A stretch of 64,000 nt of DNA from Lunularia cruciata (GCA_948567375.1 OX419758.1:44273001-44337000); one strand, 5' to 3'. Shown: positions 45,068-56,953, numbered from the stretch's first letter. Program-made: numbers and translations. The notes: generated from the sequence alone by a model not told the origin.

Positions 45068-48000
45068 TGTGGTGCCCACATTTTTTGTTTTGTTCAAATT
45101 AAAGAAGAAGAAGTGTATAGAGAAGTCGGATTGCGCCTGTATGGCCGAAGAAGGCAAAGAAAAGAGTCTTTGGGATGAAATCCAAAGTAAAGTGACTTTG
45201 GGTCATAAGCGAAGTACTCGAAAATGCCCTATCAGCATACAACCCGAAGTAAGGAGTCTTCGTATCGAGGGGAGCTCAACCCGAGGCAAAGTCAATCTAA
45301 CAACCTTTCATTGGGGTGAGAAATTCAAGAAGGGACCGTTCAAAAACCGGCGGCCCATACGCGCAAAGGTTGATTGACAATGACAGGTGCATGCAAGAGG
45401 TGTGATTTCTCGGTAGAAACTTGAAGTGAAGAAAGATGAAGAAAGTGCAACTTTATAAAAATCAAACTCGCAACGATGAAATGTTGAGTAATTTTCCTTT
45501 GCCATTGAGAAGTCATCTTGCAGGTGATCGTGGGAAGGGAAATAGAGTTGGAAACGCGTTAGTGTGTAAGGGAGAAGTCGCAAGAGTGAAATCAAGAGAC
45601 AGTGAGAAAGCAGGAGAGATGGGAGGAGGAAAGAAGAACTCCAAATTTGTAGTGAGAAATCATGCAATTCGGAGGTTAGATGTGATTGCTAGGATCTAAG
45701 TCTTGAGCCAACTTTGGATCAATTTCTTGGCGTGGAATTGGAATGTGAGTTTTCCAAGTTTCATGACAGAAATCATCGAGAGTAAGTGTCTCGATGGACC
45801 CAAGGAAGAAGGGAAGAGAGGAAATCCGGCTTGCTGGATAGAGTCAAATTGGAGACTAGTACTTGAGAAAGAAGTAGGCTCGGAGCAGGGAGGCACGTTC
45901 TTGGAGAAGGGAGAGATAGCTCAAGAAACCTAAGAAGTGAGAGATACATTCTCGTCAAAGTAGACGGAGAATGGGTACAAAGTTGAGAGTTACAAGGACC
46001 CTGTCAAGAGAGGAATTGTGAGTGCTCTGATGGCAATCTTGAAGCCGGAGAGAACAACATATGTGATGAAACTCCAAGCGGTGTTCTTTCACAAGTTATT
46101 TGCAGGAGAACCAATCAATTGGGCGAGGTGTTTCCATGGGAGAATGCAACAAATGGTGTGGAATTTGCGGGATAAATCGCCTCCACACTACATCGTGCCG
46201 TTTGCAGCGCATTTCTACCTTGGGTTGAATTTGCTGAACTCAATGTAGAGGAGCAACAGTACATTTTGCAAATCAGGAGCACCGACAAGTACTACAAGAA
46301 GATAGGGAAGACTGTGGAGATCAAAGTGAGTACTCCGAACTCAAAGAAGAGAAGTCGGCAGGGCAAAGCCAAAGACACAAAGAAACCTCAAATATTCAGG
46401 AGAGGAAACCCAAGGCAAGGTATGGTGGTGATCGAGTCGAAAGATGAAGACTCGGAAGGTGATGCCAAGCTCAAGACTGAAGACTCGGAATACGAGGAGG
46501 AGCCCGAGCTAACGCTACAGAGTGGCGATACGAGTAGCGACAGCAATGAGGGTGGAGAAATGACATCAGCACCAGCTGCTATAGAAAAAGAAGAAGAAGA
46601 AGTGCAGGCAGAGATCGAAGCCGAGGACAACATGCAATTGGAAGATGAAGGGTAACCGAGCCCAAAGAAAAGAAGATTGCAGTGTAGAGAGGAGTCTGCT
46701 TGAGACGTAAGGCAAAGTACGATGCAGGTCCGAGTACAGTGAAGGAAGAAGCACATGAAAGCTTGGGAAGCGAGGCGTCTATTCCGATACAAAGACTACA
46801 GAGAAGAAGGCGAGTATTGGATGAACAAGAAGTACAAAGGGAAGTGGCCACGCAAGAAGAAGTAACCCCGAGCGATGGAATCGAGTACTTGCGGGAGGTG
46901 GTGTGTCCTCTATTGGTAAAACTAGAGTACGAGAAGAAGGAGATGCAATCGACTTGTCCAGAGGTAAAGACTGTATTGCAGGTGTTGGCGAGATTAGAAG
47001 AAGAGAACTCAGAGTTGAAGAAGAGTATAACCCGAGGTGAGGAGGAAAGGGCAGTACTGTGAGCGGAGGCAGTAGTGAGAAGTCAAGTATTTGAAGACTT
47101 GAAGAGAGAAGTGAATTATTGAGAGGATCTTGTGAAAAAGGGTGACATAGCAAGGGAGAGACAAGTAGCTGAGTACAAGATCTTGAAGCAGCAGTTTGCT
47201 AATTCAAGAGTAGAGGTTATCCATGCTATGGCGAGAGTAGCAGCAAAGGATCAAGAGCTCGATAGGGTGATGGAGAGTGTCGAGGAGAAGATGCAACTCT
47301 GGCAAAGAGAGTTGGCAGTACGGTATAGGGAAGAAGAGAGATTACAAGAGTTACTTCAAAATCAAGAGGAGAGAGTTGTACATAAGGAGAAGGAGAAGGA
47401 GAAGGAGACGGTGAAAACTGAGTTCAAAGCGGAGTTGGCAATGTACAAGGAGGACTGGCTTGCAGATCAAGAACAAGAGCGAAAGATGAGATTGGAGCCT
47501 TTGAAGGAGATAGTCCTCCGGATGAATGCAATGTTGAGTACATAGGTCAACGTTTGGATTGAAGAGACAAGGCTGCACGAGTTGAAGTTGTTGGTGCAAG
47601 AGACAAGGCAAAGACAAGCGAAGGACACGGATTTGAATGCCTTATTATTTAGTCTCAGAACTCGTGTAGACAGGAAGATCTTAGAGGTAGAAGACAATAT
47701 TTTGATTAGATTAGACTTAGTGAAAATAGAGATAGAAAAACTTGGAAAGATGTTAGAGCAAAACCCGAAGTAAATAATATAGGAGTGCAAATGTCTTTGG
47801 AATTACCAATGAAGACATTAGAGAAGAGTGGGTCGAGAGATGAAGAGTTAGATAGATTACCTACTAGTGCAATTTCAGATCAGGAAAGAGAATTGCTGGA
47901 TCTGGTAGAAGAGGTAGAAGATGTGAAACCCGAGGATAGAGTAGTAGGAAGTAAATTTACTTCGGGTTCGGGTTTGAAAGTCGATGACAAAGTAGACATC

Positions 48001-48807
48001 GGATCGGAGTAGTAACAGTTTTGAGATTTGAAGGGGCAGATATGAAGAGGTGCATTGTCATTTTGGATATTTAGGTTAGAAGAGTTGTTGTAGAACAGTA
48101 TAGTTGTTAGAACTGTTGATTGATTCACTACTTAAGAGTGGCATTTGCAGAGAAATGTTGTTCAATGCTCATTATTTTTGAGAATAGATAAAGTGAAGTG
48201 TTGTGAAGCAATGCTCGTTGCTTGAGCTTGATTCCAAGTATCAACTTTGCAATTATGTTTGTGAGTGTTTGGAGAAATTCGAAGTGCAATTGAGTGTGCT
48301 TGTTGGATGTTGGATTCCACAACCTTGATCTTCATTCTGTGTGTTTGATCTTGAGTGAAGTGCAATCGAAGCAATGCCTTGACAAATCTGAGAGGAATTG
48401 TAGTGTTGGTAGTATTTTTCATTTGTGAGTGCAGTGCAAAGTTGATGTGAAGCAATTTTGATTGAGGAAGTTGTGCCTTCAGTAGAAGGGTGGAACACCA
48501 TTCTGAGGCAAAGTCATTTTGCAATGAAGTGCCATTTTTAGGAGAGCTTGAATCATCACAATCAAGATTGTTTGGAAAGATTTGATGGAGTTGTGATTAT
48601 GGAGTGTTAATTTGTGACAAGACTGCAAATCAGTGCTTGTTACTCTCTTCTGGGTGTGGTTTCTACCAGAGAGACTAAAGAAGAACTCAAGAAGAACTAC
48701 ATTATTACTGTTTGCTTTGGATTTGGACATTTCTGACTCGTATCTCTGTAGGGAACAAACTTTACTTACCCAATTACCGCAAAAGTGATATTTGCCGGGT
48801 TGTCACA
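45068..48807 (+). mobile_element. Coiled-coil element, copy b (inserted in the chromovirus RT-RNase H junction)
   Basis: 3,740 bp, begins TGTGGTGCCCACA (a 5-bp stem hairpin) and ends GTTGTCACA, with a perfect 5-bp duplication CTAAT (45063-45067 and 48808-48812). Removing it restores the host pol frame. No LTRs: the ends do not repeat each other. No RT, integrase or transposase is encoded. TG...CA ends and a 5-bp duplication indicate retroviral-type integration, so it may be a non-autonomous retroelement or a very long solo LTR with a gene inside. Confidence 0.9.
45436..48012 (+). pseudogene. Coiled-coil protein gene, copy b (best preserved)
   Basis: Unknown function. About 850 codons over three frames with stops near 45697, 45931 and 46246 and frameshifts near 46250, 46660 and 47775. 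The order is a basic N-terminus (to 45690), a globular part with LWINFLAWNWNVSFPSFM, a conserved block ILKPERTTYVM ... QAVFFHKLFAGEPINWAR ... VPFAAHFYLGLNLL (46033-46240), a basic patch KKRSRQGKAKDTKKP, a strongly acidic stretch (46430-46655) and a long Glu/Lys/Gln/Leu-rich coiled coil (46700-47770). The conserved block also occurs at loci 17440 and 31441. The shape (globular, acidic, coiled coil) would suit a structural or gag-like protein, but that is inference. Confidence 0.65.
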
Positions 48808-49510
48808 CTAATCTTGAAGTGGTATGACCCAAAACGTCCAATCAAGTTGGCTACAAATGCATCAAGTGGAGCAATAGGAGCAATCCTACAACAAGAGTGG
48901 CATGCAATTGTATATTTCTCTTGAAAGTTGTTATCGGTAGAGCGCAACAACCACACCACAGAATGAGAAGAGCTAGCCATTGTTTTGGCCACCAAGAATT
49001 GGAAGCACTATCTGGGCAAGAAGGCATTTGTAGTAGAGACAGACCACAAACCTCTAGTCTACCTTGAGACACAACAGGATCTATCTCGTCTCCAGATTTG
49101 ATGGGTAGAGTGGCGACAATGCTTCAACATGACAATCACCTGTGTGGAAGGTAAGAAGCAAATGGCAGATGCATTCACCCGCATGCTAATGGCAAATAAC
49201 TTGGTGGTAGAGGTTAAGATTAACCCTAAACTTTGGCCAGAGATTTTGGCTGCTACAAAAACTGATCCATAGATTGTAGAAGCGCAATTATCCAAAGGCA
49301 TCACTAGCACCCAAGGACTTACATTTTGTGATGGTAGATTATGGATCCGAAATGTCCCAAAATTACACATCACCATTCTAGCAGAATGTCAAGATTTGGC
49401 CATTGCAGGTCATGTCGGAGTGGACAAGACCTTGGATGCAATCCAGTGCCATTACTATTGGCCTAAGATGAGCAATGATGTGATGGACTACATGCACAAC
49501 TGCCTACTTT
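48808..49510 (+). pseudogene. RNase H domain and integrase zinc domain of the chromovirus
   Basis: Continues the pol frame after the insertion: IKLATNASSGAIGAIL (Asn in place of the first catalytic Asp), an Asp in VETDHKPLVYL, and QMADAFTRM. Then the integrase HHCC part: AGHVGVDKTLDAI and CLLC near 49490. Several stops (for example in YFS* near 48922) interrupt it. Confidence 0.85.
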
Positions 49511-49569
49511 GTCAATAGAACAAAGCTCCTAATCAAGCTCATGCAGGGCTCCTTCAACCTCTCCCATGC

Positions 49570-50290
49570 TGTAATACTCCAAGGACAAGAGAAGAGAGAA
49601 AACACAGATTGCACACTCAAACATTCGATGCCCCAAGGGAGCACCTTCTCTTTATTATATAGACAAAGAGAATCCACCATAGGATTAGGGACACAGATAG
49701 GTGACATCTCACCAAGCTCCACCCTTGGATTACTTACTTGGATGGGTGACCTGTCTGGTCTAGGTCCTATCTGATTGGTCAAATGAGCTTTGACCGGAGG
49801 GAATCTTTTAGGGAATCTTCCTATAGGAATCTCAGAATCACATGAGTAAGGTACCGTTGGAAAGCTCTTGACGAGACAAACCAAAGGGAGGGAAGGCCAT
49901 TCTTTCCTCTCTTGAGGGGGAATCTGCACATTTTCGAGGCCTAATTCATCTGTTTAGGTCTCCAAAATTGCCTTCAAAGATTTCAGGCATATTTCGGTTC
50001 CTACTCTATTAGTAGAAGTCCTCTTTTGGTGATACCTCTTTCTGATCTGTTTAGTCCATCATGTGTAACATCCTTCCAGATGTTACCAAACCAATTCTCA
50101 CCTTTAAATCATATGTCTAGCTATTGGTTCTAAGGTTCTCAAGTCTATTTCGGTTTTTGCCCTATTAGTAGAAGTACTCTTTTGGTGATACTTCTATATG
50201 ATCTATTTTGACCATCATGTATAACATCATTCTAGATGTTACCAAACCAAATTTCACATCTAGATCATATGGCTAACCCTTGGTATTACA
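49570..50290 (-). repeat. Solo LTR, reverse orientation, inside the chromovirus integrase
   Basis: TGTAATACTCC ... GGTATTACA, 721 bp, the reverse complement of the 41109 LTR family. Flanks CATGC (49565-49569) and CACGC (50291-50295) are a 5-bp duplication with one change. It splits the integrase between the zinc domain and the DDE core. Confidence 0.88.
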
Positions 50291-51400
50291 CACGCCTACC
50301 AAACGTTGGGAACAAGTGAGTATGGATCTCGTCTGTGAATTACCCAAGAACACCTCAGGGTTTGACTCCATCGTAGTCTTTGTGGACCAGCTCAGAAAAA
50401 TGATTCATGTACATCCTACCACCAAGGATGTGACCACTCCACAACTAGCTCAATTATACTTAGATGCAGTCTTTTCTCACCATGGCTTGTCTAGAGTACT
50501 TATCACTGATAGAGTCACTCAATTCACCAGTTTGTTTTGGCAAACACTCTTTGGTTTCTTCAAAACCAAGTTGGCCATGTCCATAGCTTACCACCCACAA
50601 ATAGATGGCCAAACAGAGTGGGCTAATTGCATGATTGAAGACATGTTACACGGCTTCACCTTAGAAGAGCAAGAGAGGTGGGACACCCTACTCTAGTTGG
50701 TGGAATTCGCTTACAACAATTCAGTGAATGCATTCACCCAAGTCAATCTGTTCTTCTTCATGTATGGTGAGCATCCCTTCACACCTTCTAGCTTGATGAA
50801 GATCCGTTTAGTGGCTACCAAGGTTGATGCAGTCAACAAGTTTGTTTCTAGAATCCAACAAGGTATGGAGAGCGCCAAGCACAGATTACAGATTGCACAA
50901 AATTGACAAAAGCAATATGCTGATGCACACTATAGGCACATGGAGCTCAATGTTGGGGATCAAGTGTGGCTATCAACAAACAACCTCACATTAGTTGGAC
51001 CTCGTAAGCTCAAACCTCGTTTTATTGGGCCTTTCTTGATTCTTCATCGCACCGGCATTGTGGCCTATCACCTTGAGCTACCACCACACATGAAGATCCA
51101 TCCTGTGTTCCATGTTTCCCTACTATGCAGATATGCTCCCCGATCAGGCCAAGGTCATTCCACCCAAGACATTTGACCTTGTCCGACACTCATTGATGGC
51201 ATAGAGGAATATGAAGTGGAGCGTATTATTTAAAAACAAATGCATGGTACTCGCCATCCGCTGGTGGACTATCTAGTACAGTGGAAAGGTTACTCTCTCT
51301 ATGAAGCAACCTGGGAGCCCACTGCAAATTTGACACATGCACCGGTGTTGGTGCAAGCATTTGAGCAACAATTGCACAACGAGGACATTGTGTCTTAAAA
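50291..51400 (+). pseudogene. Integrase core, C-terminal domain and chromodomain
   Basis: DDE core: VSMDLVCELP, LITDRVTQF and QIDGQTEWAN give the Asp, Asp and Glu. The GPY/F region follows (LKPRFIGPFLIL ... HPVFHVSLL). From about 51190 a chromodomain reads YEVERII, then HPLVDYLVQWKGYSLYEATWEP, with the aromatic residues in usual places. Chromodomains bind methylated histone H3 and steer insertion into silent chromatin. Stops at 50694, 50904, 51174 and within the chromodomain (51231) inactivate it. Confidence 0.9.
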
Positions 51401-51411
51401 GGAGTGAGGTC

Positions 51412-52147
51412 TATAATACAAAGAGCTAATCATATGATCTAGATGTGAAATTTGGTTTGGTAACATCTAGAATGATGTTATACATGATGGTCAAAATAGA
51501 TCAGATAGAAGTATCACCAAAAGAGTACTTCTACTAATAGAGCAGAAACCAAAATAGACTTGAGAACCTTGGAACCAATAACTAGACATATGATTTAAAG
51601 GTGAGAGTTGGTTTGGTAACATCTGGAAGGATGTTACACATGATGGACTAAACAGATCAGAAAGAGGTATCACCAAAAGGGGACTTCTACTAATAGAGTA
51701 GGAACCGAAATATGCTTGAAATCTTTGAAGGCAATTTTGGAGGCCTAAACGGATGAATTAGGCTTTGAAACTGTGCAACGGCCACGCCTCTCAACAAAGG
51801 AAAGGTTGGCCTTCCCTCCCCCTTGGTTGGTCTCATTGAGAGCTTTCCAACGGTACCTTAGGTGATTTTGAGACTCCTACAAGAAAATTCCCTAAAAGAT
51901 TCCCTCCGGTCAAAGCTTGTTTGACCAACCAGATAGGACCTAGACCGACATGTCACCCATCCAAGTAAGTAATCCAAGGATGGAGCTTGCTGACAGGTCA
52001 CCTATCTATGTGCCTAATCCTATAGTGGAGCTTCCTTGGAGGAGATCATCTTTGTCTATATAATAAAAAAAAGTGCCCCTTTGGGGCACCAAATGTTGAG
52101 TGTGTAATTTGTGTTTCTCCCTCTTCTCTTGTCTTCAAAGTATTACA
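51412..52147 (+). repeat. 3' LTR of the chromovirus
   Basis: 736 bp, TATAATACA ... GTATTACA, preceded by a purine-rich AAAAGGAGTGAGG tract at 51397-51409. It matches the 5' LTR with several indels, so the insertion is old. Confidence 0.9.
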
Positions 52148-52470
52148 CATAGAAAGCTTGGTAGGGAAGTCTTTCATGCTCCATGTACCTCACTTTAGTG
52201 GCATATGTGAGAGCTAAGAACAAAACTTTAACCTCAAGAGGCAAAAAAATTATTTGAACAAACAACAATACATAAAAAGTTTAAATATTCATTCCAAGTT
52301 CATCATACAAAAACAATTTTTGAACTTTCTACACCTTTTATCACCATGTCCTCTTAGAACCAAGATCCCAAATATGAACACCGTAGAGAACCATTGACTG
52401 CAAAGAGATCTAAATGACACCTTCTTTATCTCCCATGTAATAAAATGAGCATATAGTGCATTGCAGATTC
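52148..52470 (-). mobile_element. LINE fragment (right part of the split copy)
   Basis: Continues the LINE of 40750-41108: matches 56855-57160 (gcttggtagggaagtct, acataaaaagttt). Similarity fades after about 52470, so this copy is 5' truncated. It corresponds to the end of ORF2 and the 3' UTR. Confidence 0.75.
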
Positions 52471-52788
52471 TGAATATTCTATAATCTAATTCTACATAGT
52501 AGAAATTGGCTCCGAATAATCCATTCTCTCTTGATTTGAACAAAGCTTGAAAGGAAATCCAACCTCACTTGCCAAAAGTTCAATGAACTACATGAACTGT
52601 CATACACATTCTTTGAGGACTCCATGACTGTACAGTAAGCATCACTGCAAGGATTCCAACCAATATTTTAGGGTTATGTTGTCTACTCCAAAACATTTCC
52701 GTGGGAGCAAACCTAGACACATATGTGGCTATAACAACAGAGGTCTGTCCAATGCTTGTTACGTCTCTAGAATTCAAAAGTGAAAGAC
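52471..52788. other. Unassigned stretch
   Basis: Between the LINE fragment and the pogo-like transposon. No feature recognised. Confidence 0.3.
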
Positions 52789-53102
52789 AGGTACAGAGTT
52801 CTACCTCCCAATATTGACACCTCTTATGAGTAACATCCTCTCAACAGTGACAAAAAGTTGCAGAACCATTGTTTTACAACCATGAATTTTATTCAGTAGT
52901 GACATATGTCACTAATACTCAATAGTGACATTGTAATGGTCTTAAATAACAGTTCTGAACTTGGAAAAAGCCTCTAATGCGTCTAGTCTACCCGCAAAGG
53001 AGCAAAAAAGTCTTTAACCGTCAACTGTCTCATACCCTCAATTCAATCAGTTCTTTGTTTCACAAGCAATGGGTGCCGGATGCGATTAAGGATAGTTATT
53101 GC

Positions 53103-55504
53103 CTAATCCCAAAGCTTGTCCAACATTGTTGAATCACACGGGAGAAAATCCAATAAAGTTGTAATTTCTGAATTTGCATGTGAAATATGAACCACCGGAT
53201 GGACATCATCATCGTCTACCTTGACATCTTGCGGAACCTGTATTATATTGTTGCTGATGAGAACGTTGAGAACAATATCATCATCGTCCATGCTATCATC
53301 AATGGTAGTATCATTTTCATCCAGTTTCAAGAACTCATCAACAATTTGATTGGGGTCATTGCCATCAACCCCCAATGACACGAATAAACTATCATCCATT
53401 TGTAGGTCAGCAAGAACTGACATCAGCTGGTTCACAACATCATCGGGTTTGCAAGATGTTGTAGTCCTTTGGTCGATGTCTTGATTGAGATTGACATTGG
53501 ACATGGTTGGAAGACAGTTGGCTTTGAAAAAGCCACGACAAATAAGGTTGGAGTCGATTGACTCATAAGTAGTTTTCACCCAAAAAAGCACGTTTTGCAT
53601 GTGAGTATGATTGCTAATTGGAAACTTGGCACCAAGTAATGGATTGTTGCACCACCAACTCTTGTATTTCAGCAAGCAGATGACTAAGCTAACAGCAACA
53701 AAAGACGGCATTAAACAAACGGATTATGCCTTGGTCGAGTGGTTGACAATTGCTCGTTGTATTTGATGGAAAGAAAATGAGAACAAGATTTTTGAATTTA
53801 AAATTGGAATCAGTTGAGCCACAAGGATCGAGAATCTTTGCTATTGCGATATGTGACAAACAATTGTCCTGTAGAATGTAAAATGTGCATGACCGACTTT
53901 TTACAATCCGGTTGATTCTGTGCAAAAGGCGCTTATAGGAAGATGTATCTTGTCACTCCTTGGACTGAAAATCATATTGAACACCATACGTCTGGTTGAT
54001 GTCCGCCACATTCTTTAGGGCATGAGGTCAAGCACTTTTACCAATGATTTGAATTGTAAAATTTTCCCCCATTGCGCTCACAATCGGAGTCACCGTTATG
54101 TGTTCCTTTGAGCGTTTGACACCTTGGCCATCACTATTTGCAGTGCAATATGACCGCGACGATGTCATGTGATGCTAAAGAGCAGATTTGTCCACATTCA
54201 AGATGCTCTTGAGTGGGACATCTTTTAAGATTTCCCGGATTTCCTGCAGCCGCCTTTTGATCTCTATTAGACATACAATACTATGCTCGCCACACCTTCT
54301 TCTACTTGATGTGCCAACTTGCTTCAAATATTTCTCAAGCCACCCATTTGAAGCAACTAATGCCTTTAACGCAATGATGTTGGTAGATGTAAGAACCTCA
54401 GTGTAAACATCTAGAATCTTGTCGTGAAAGAACAATGCTTTGCTTTTCAAAACTTCACCGATAACATTGAGTTCTGGAGAGTCAATTTCAACTTGCATGT
54501 GCCATTGATGCACCATTTCAGTCAACATAGTCACTCTGGGAGTGAGTGCTAATTTTTTCTTGGCAAGGTTAGTATTCGGCAATGACGATGCATCTAAGAT
54601 GATATGCTTTTGCTTTGCAATCTTTGTCATCATCGAGCAAGCAACACCAAACTTCTCAGCGGCTTTCTCCTATGTAATTGTAATACTCCAAGGACAAGAG
54701 AAGAGAGAAAACACAGATTGCATACTCAAACATTCGATGCCCCAAGGGAGCACCTTCTCTTTATTATATAGACAAAGAGGATCTCCTCCAAGGAAGCTCC
54801 ACCATAGGATTAGGGACACAAATAGGTGACATCTCACCAAGCTCCACCCTTGGATTACTTACTTGGATGGGTGACATGTCTGGTCTAGGTCCTATCTGGT
54901 TGGTCAAACAAGCTTTGACCCAAGGGAATATTTTAGGGAATCTTCTTGTAGGAATCTCAAAATCACATGAGTAAGGTACTGTTGGAAAGCTCTTGACAAG
55001 ACAAAGCAAGGGGGAGGGAAGGCCAACCTTTCTTCAATTGGGGGAGAATGTGCACATTTTCGAGGCCTAATTCATCCATTTAGGCCTCCAAAATTGCCTT
55101 CAAAGATTTCAAGCATATTTCGGTTCCTACTCTATTTGTAGAAGTCCACTTTTGGTGATACCTCTTTCTGATATGTTTAGTCCATCATGTGTAACATCCT
55201 TCCAGATGTTACCAAACCAATTCTCACCTTTAAATCATATGTCTAGCTATTGGTTCTAAGGTTCTCAAGTCTATTTCAGTTTCTGCCATATTAGTAGAAG
55301 TACTCTTTTGGTGATACTTCTATCTGATCTATTTCAACCATCATGTATAACATCATTCTAGATGTTACCAAACCAAATTTCACATCTAGATCATATGGTT
55401 AGCTCTTGGTATTACATAATGCCCGGTTGTTCCAAAAATTGCAGAGCAACAATCTTTGTTTCTAGATCCATTCTCATGCGTTTCTTCAGATTAGACGTGT
55501 TCAT
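53103..55504 (-). pseudogene. pogo/Tigger-like transposase (CENP-B type helix-turn-helix plus DDE)
   Basis: Cut-and-paste transposase. The ATG at 55504 starts MNTSNLKKRMRMDLETK. The N-terminal HTH is split by the solo LTR: VALQFLEQPGI before, EKAAEKFGVACSMMTKIAK after. A Tc5-type DNA-binding part and the linker (EILKDVPLKSILNVDKSAL) follow, where the first catalytic Asp region lies. Next are ILQDNCLSH and LVLIFFPSNTTSNCQPLDQGIIR, the DDE core signature of this group. An acidic C-terminal tail (LDENDTTIDDSMDDDD) is typical. Frameshifts lie near 54170 and 53930 and stops are present. Confidence 0.85.
54679..55416 (-). repeat. Solo LTR of the chromovirus family inside the pogo-like transposase
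   Basis: TGTAATACTCC ... GGTATTACA, 738 bp, reverse orientation. It is flanked by TAAT at both sides (54675-54678 and 55417-55420). Removing it joins the two halves of the HTH. Confidence 0.88.
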
Positions 55505-55683
55505 TGGTGATACAAAGAGTACAGATTTTTAAGGATCTATTATTACCCTGGGTAGAGAAGATAGGATGTGCACACAATCACAGAGGTTGCATACGATTCC
55601 CCCTAATAATGACCTCCTCTCAATAGTGACATTAAGCCAAGGTACCAGTGTATATCACTATTGGGAGGTAGAACTCTGTACCT

Positions 55684-56481
55684 TTGTGTAGGACAATGAC
55701 AAGAAGTGCTTCATCCCCTTCTTATTTCCCGCCACTTCGGCACTACCGGACACTATTGACAGACTCTAGAAGCTGATGAAACCTCAAGGTGTTGTACTAG
55801 AAAGAGACATGCCCTACTCGGAACCTCAACTCCTATGCACAAAGTTTGGGTACTTTTATAGCTATTCGGTGGAAAAGATGGTGCATCTAAGGTGTTGATA
55901 ACATGCAAACCTCCTCCTCGTTGTGGTGCAGCCCTAGTAAAAGCATGTCGATGTCGGAACTCTATGGGAATCTAAGAGGCAGGTTACTTCTACACCAGGT
56001 GGGAAAAAAGATCGCAATGTAGCAGTATCCTTCAAGTGATTTTAGATAGAATTCAATTGACAAATCTCTAGTATCGATGCTATTGGGGCTTAGCCCCATC
56101 TTACATCATGTGTTTTATCCATGTACGGGCGTGATGGTGTCTTTGCATGTTTCTTTTTATCGTACGTGTTGCGTATGGCAGTACTATGAGCGTCACGCAG
56201 ATGTTGGAAATTATCTATCCCGCATCTTGATTATGGACATGGGGTTAGACATTATTCTTTTAATTCTCCCTACTCCAATTTTCAGTATTGTACACTTCCC
56301 AATAGTGCATTTCAATTTTGGACAAAAAGAGACAAGTATAAAAGTAAACTTGTAACTTTGTATAGATGAAAGAACCCCAAAATATTAACCCAGTAGAAAT
56401 TGTACTATAAATTCATACTTTAATACTTCTCAAGTTCACAATTAATAGAATCTGAATAATATAATCTGTAATACAACTATA
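55684..56481. other. Unassigned DNA with an R-like segment
   Basis: 56076-56200 resembles repeat R (ctattggggcttagcccca, compare 2871 and 61487). The rest has no recognised feature. 56435-56481 is the left copy of the LINE-flanking repeat. Confidence 0.4.
56435..56481. repeat. Left copy of the LINE-flanking direct repeat
   Basis: 47 bp (ttcacaattaatagaatctg...) matching 60569-60615 with five differences. It is probably the target-site duplication of the LINE. Confidence 0.7.
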
Positions 56482-56953
56482 ACAAACCCTAAACAAATTT
56501 TGCTCATAATACACAATTTGCAAAGTCATATGGAATGCTCTATCTATTGTCAACGTCCTTGTTCTACTTCTAATCTATGAGAACTAGTTCTATATTGAGC
56601 AATAACATGTCTAAATGAAGTAGAAATACTAGCCAAGAGATAGTCTTATTCACAATACACCAACATAGGATTTACAAACTGCTGATAGAACACCATCTTG
56701 GTATTGGGTTGTTGCCATAAACAAAGAAAGAACTGCTCCTTGATCACTTCTTGTAGTGCAATAGTCCAATCTCCAATGTTGCTCATAAACATTCTACCTT
56801 GTGGCCCATGCAATCAGATCTGTATACCAACCAATAGATAGAGTGGCACAAAATGCTTGGTAGGGAAGTCTCTCATGCTCCATGGACCTCACCTTAGTGG
56901 CATATGTGAAAGCCAAAAACAAAGCTTCAGCCTCAAGAGGCAAAAACCATATT

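Larger units (their letters stand above)
41109..52147 (+). mobile_element. Chromodomain Ty3 retrotransposon (chromovirus), with nested insertions
   Basis: Plus-strand element of 11.0 kb with LTRs at 41109-41827 and 51412-52147, flanked by a 5-bp duplication CATAG (41104-41108 and 52148-52152). The order is an extra upstream ORF, gag, protease, RT, RNase H, integrase, chromodomain. It is interrupted by a coiled-coil element (45068-48807) and by a reverse-oriented solo LTR of its own family (49570-50290). Without these it would be about 6.6 kb. It is inserted in a LINE copy. All genes carry stops. Confidence 0.93.
52789..55683 (-). mobile_element. pogo/Tigger-like DNA transposon
   Basis: Inverted terminal repeats of about 25 bp (AGGTACAGAGTTCTACCTCC at the left, mirrored at the right). 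Inside each end are copies of ctcaatagtgacat in varying forms (52847, 52910-52935, 55618), possible transposase binding sites. The interior encodes a pogo-type transposase and is interrupted by a solo LTR (54679-55416). A clear TA duplication is not seen at my boundaries. Confidence 0.8.

Noticed and set aside
52789-55683. TA target duplication for the pogo-like element
   Set aside because: The bases next to the inverted repeats are not TA on both sides; the ends may have eroded.
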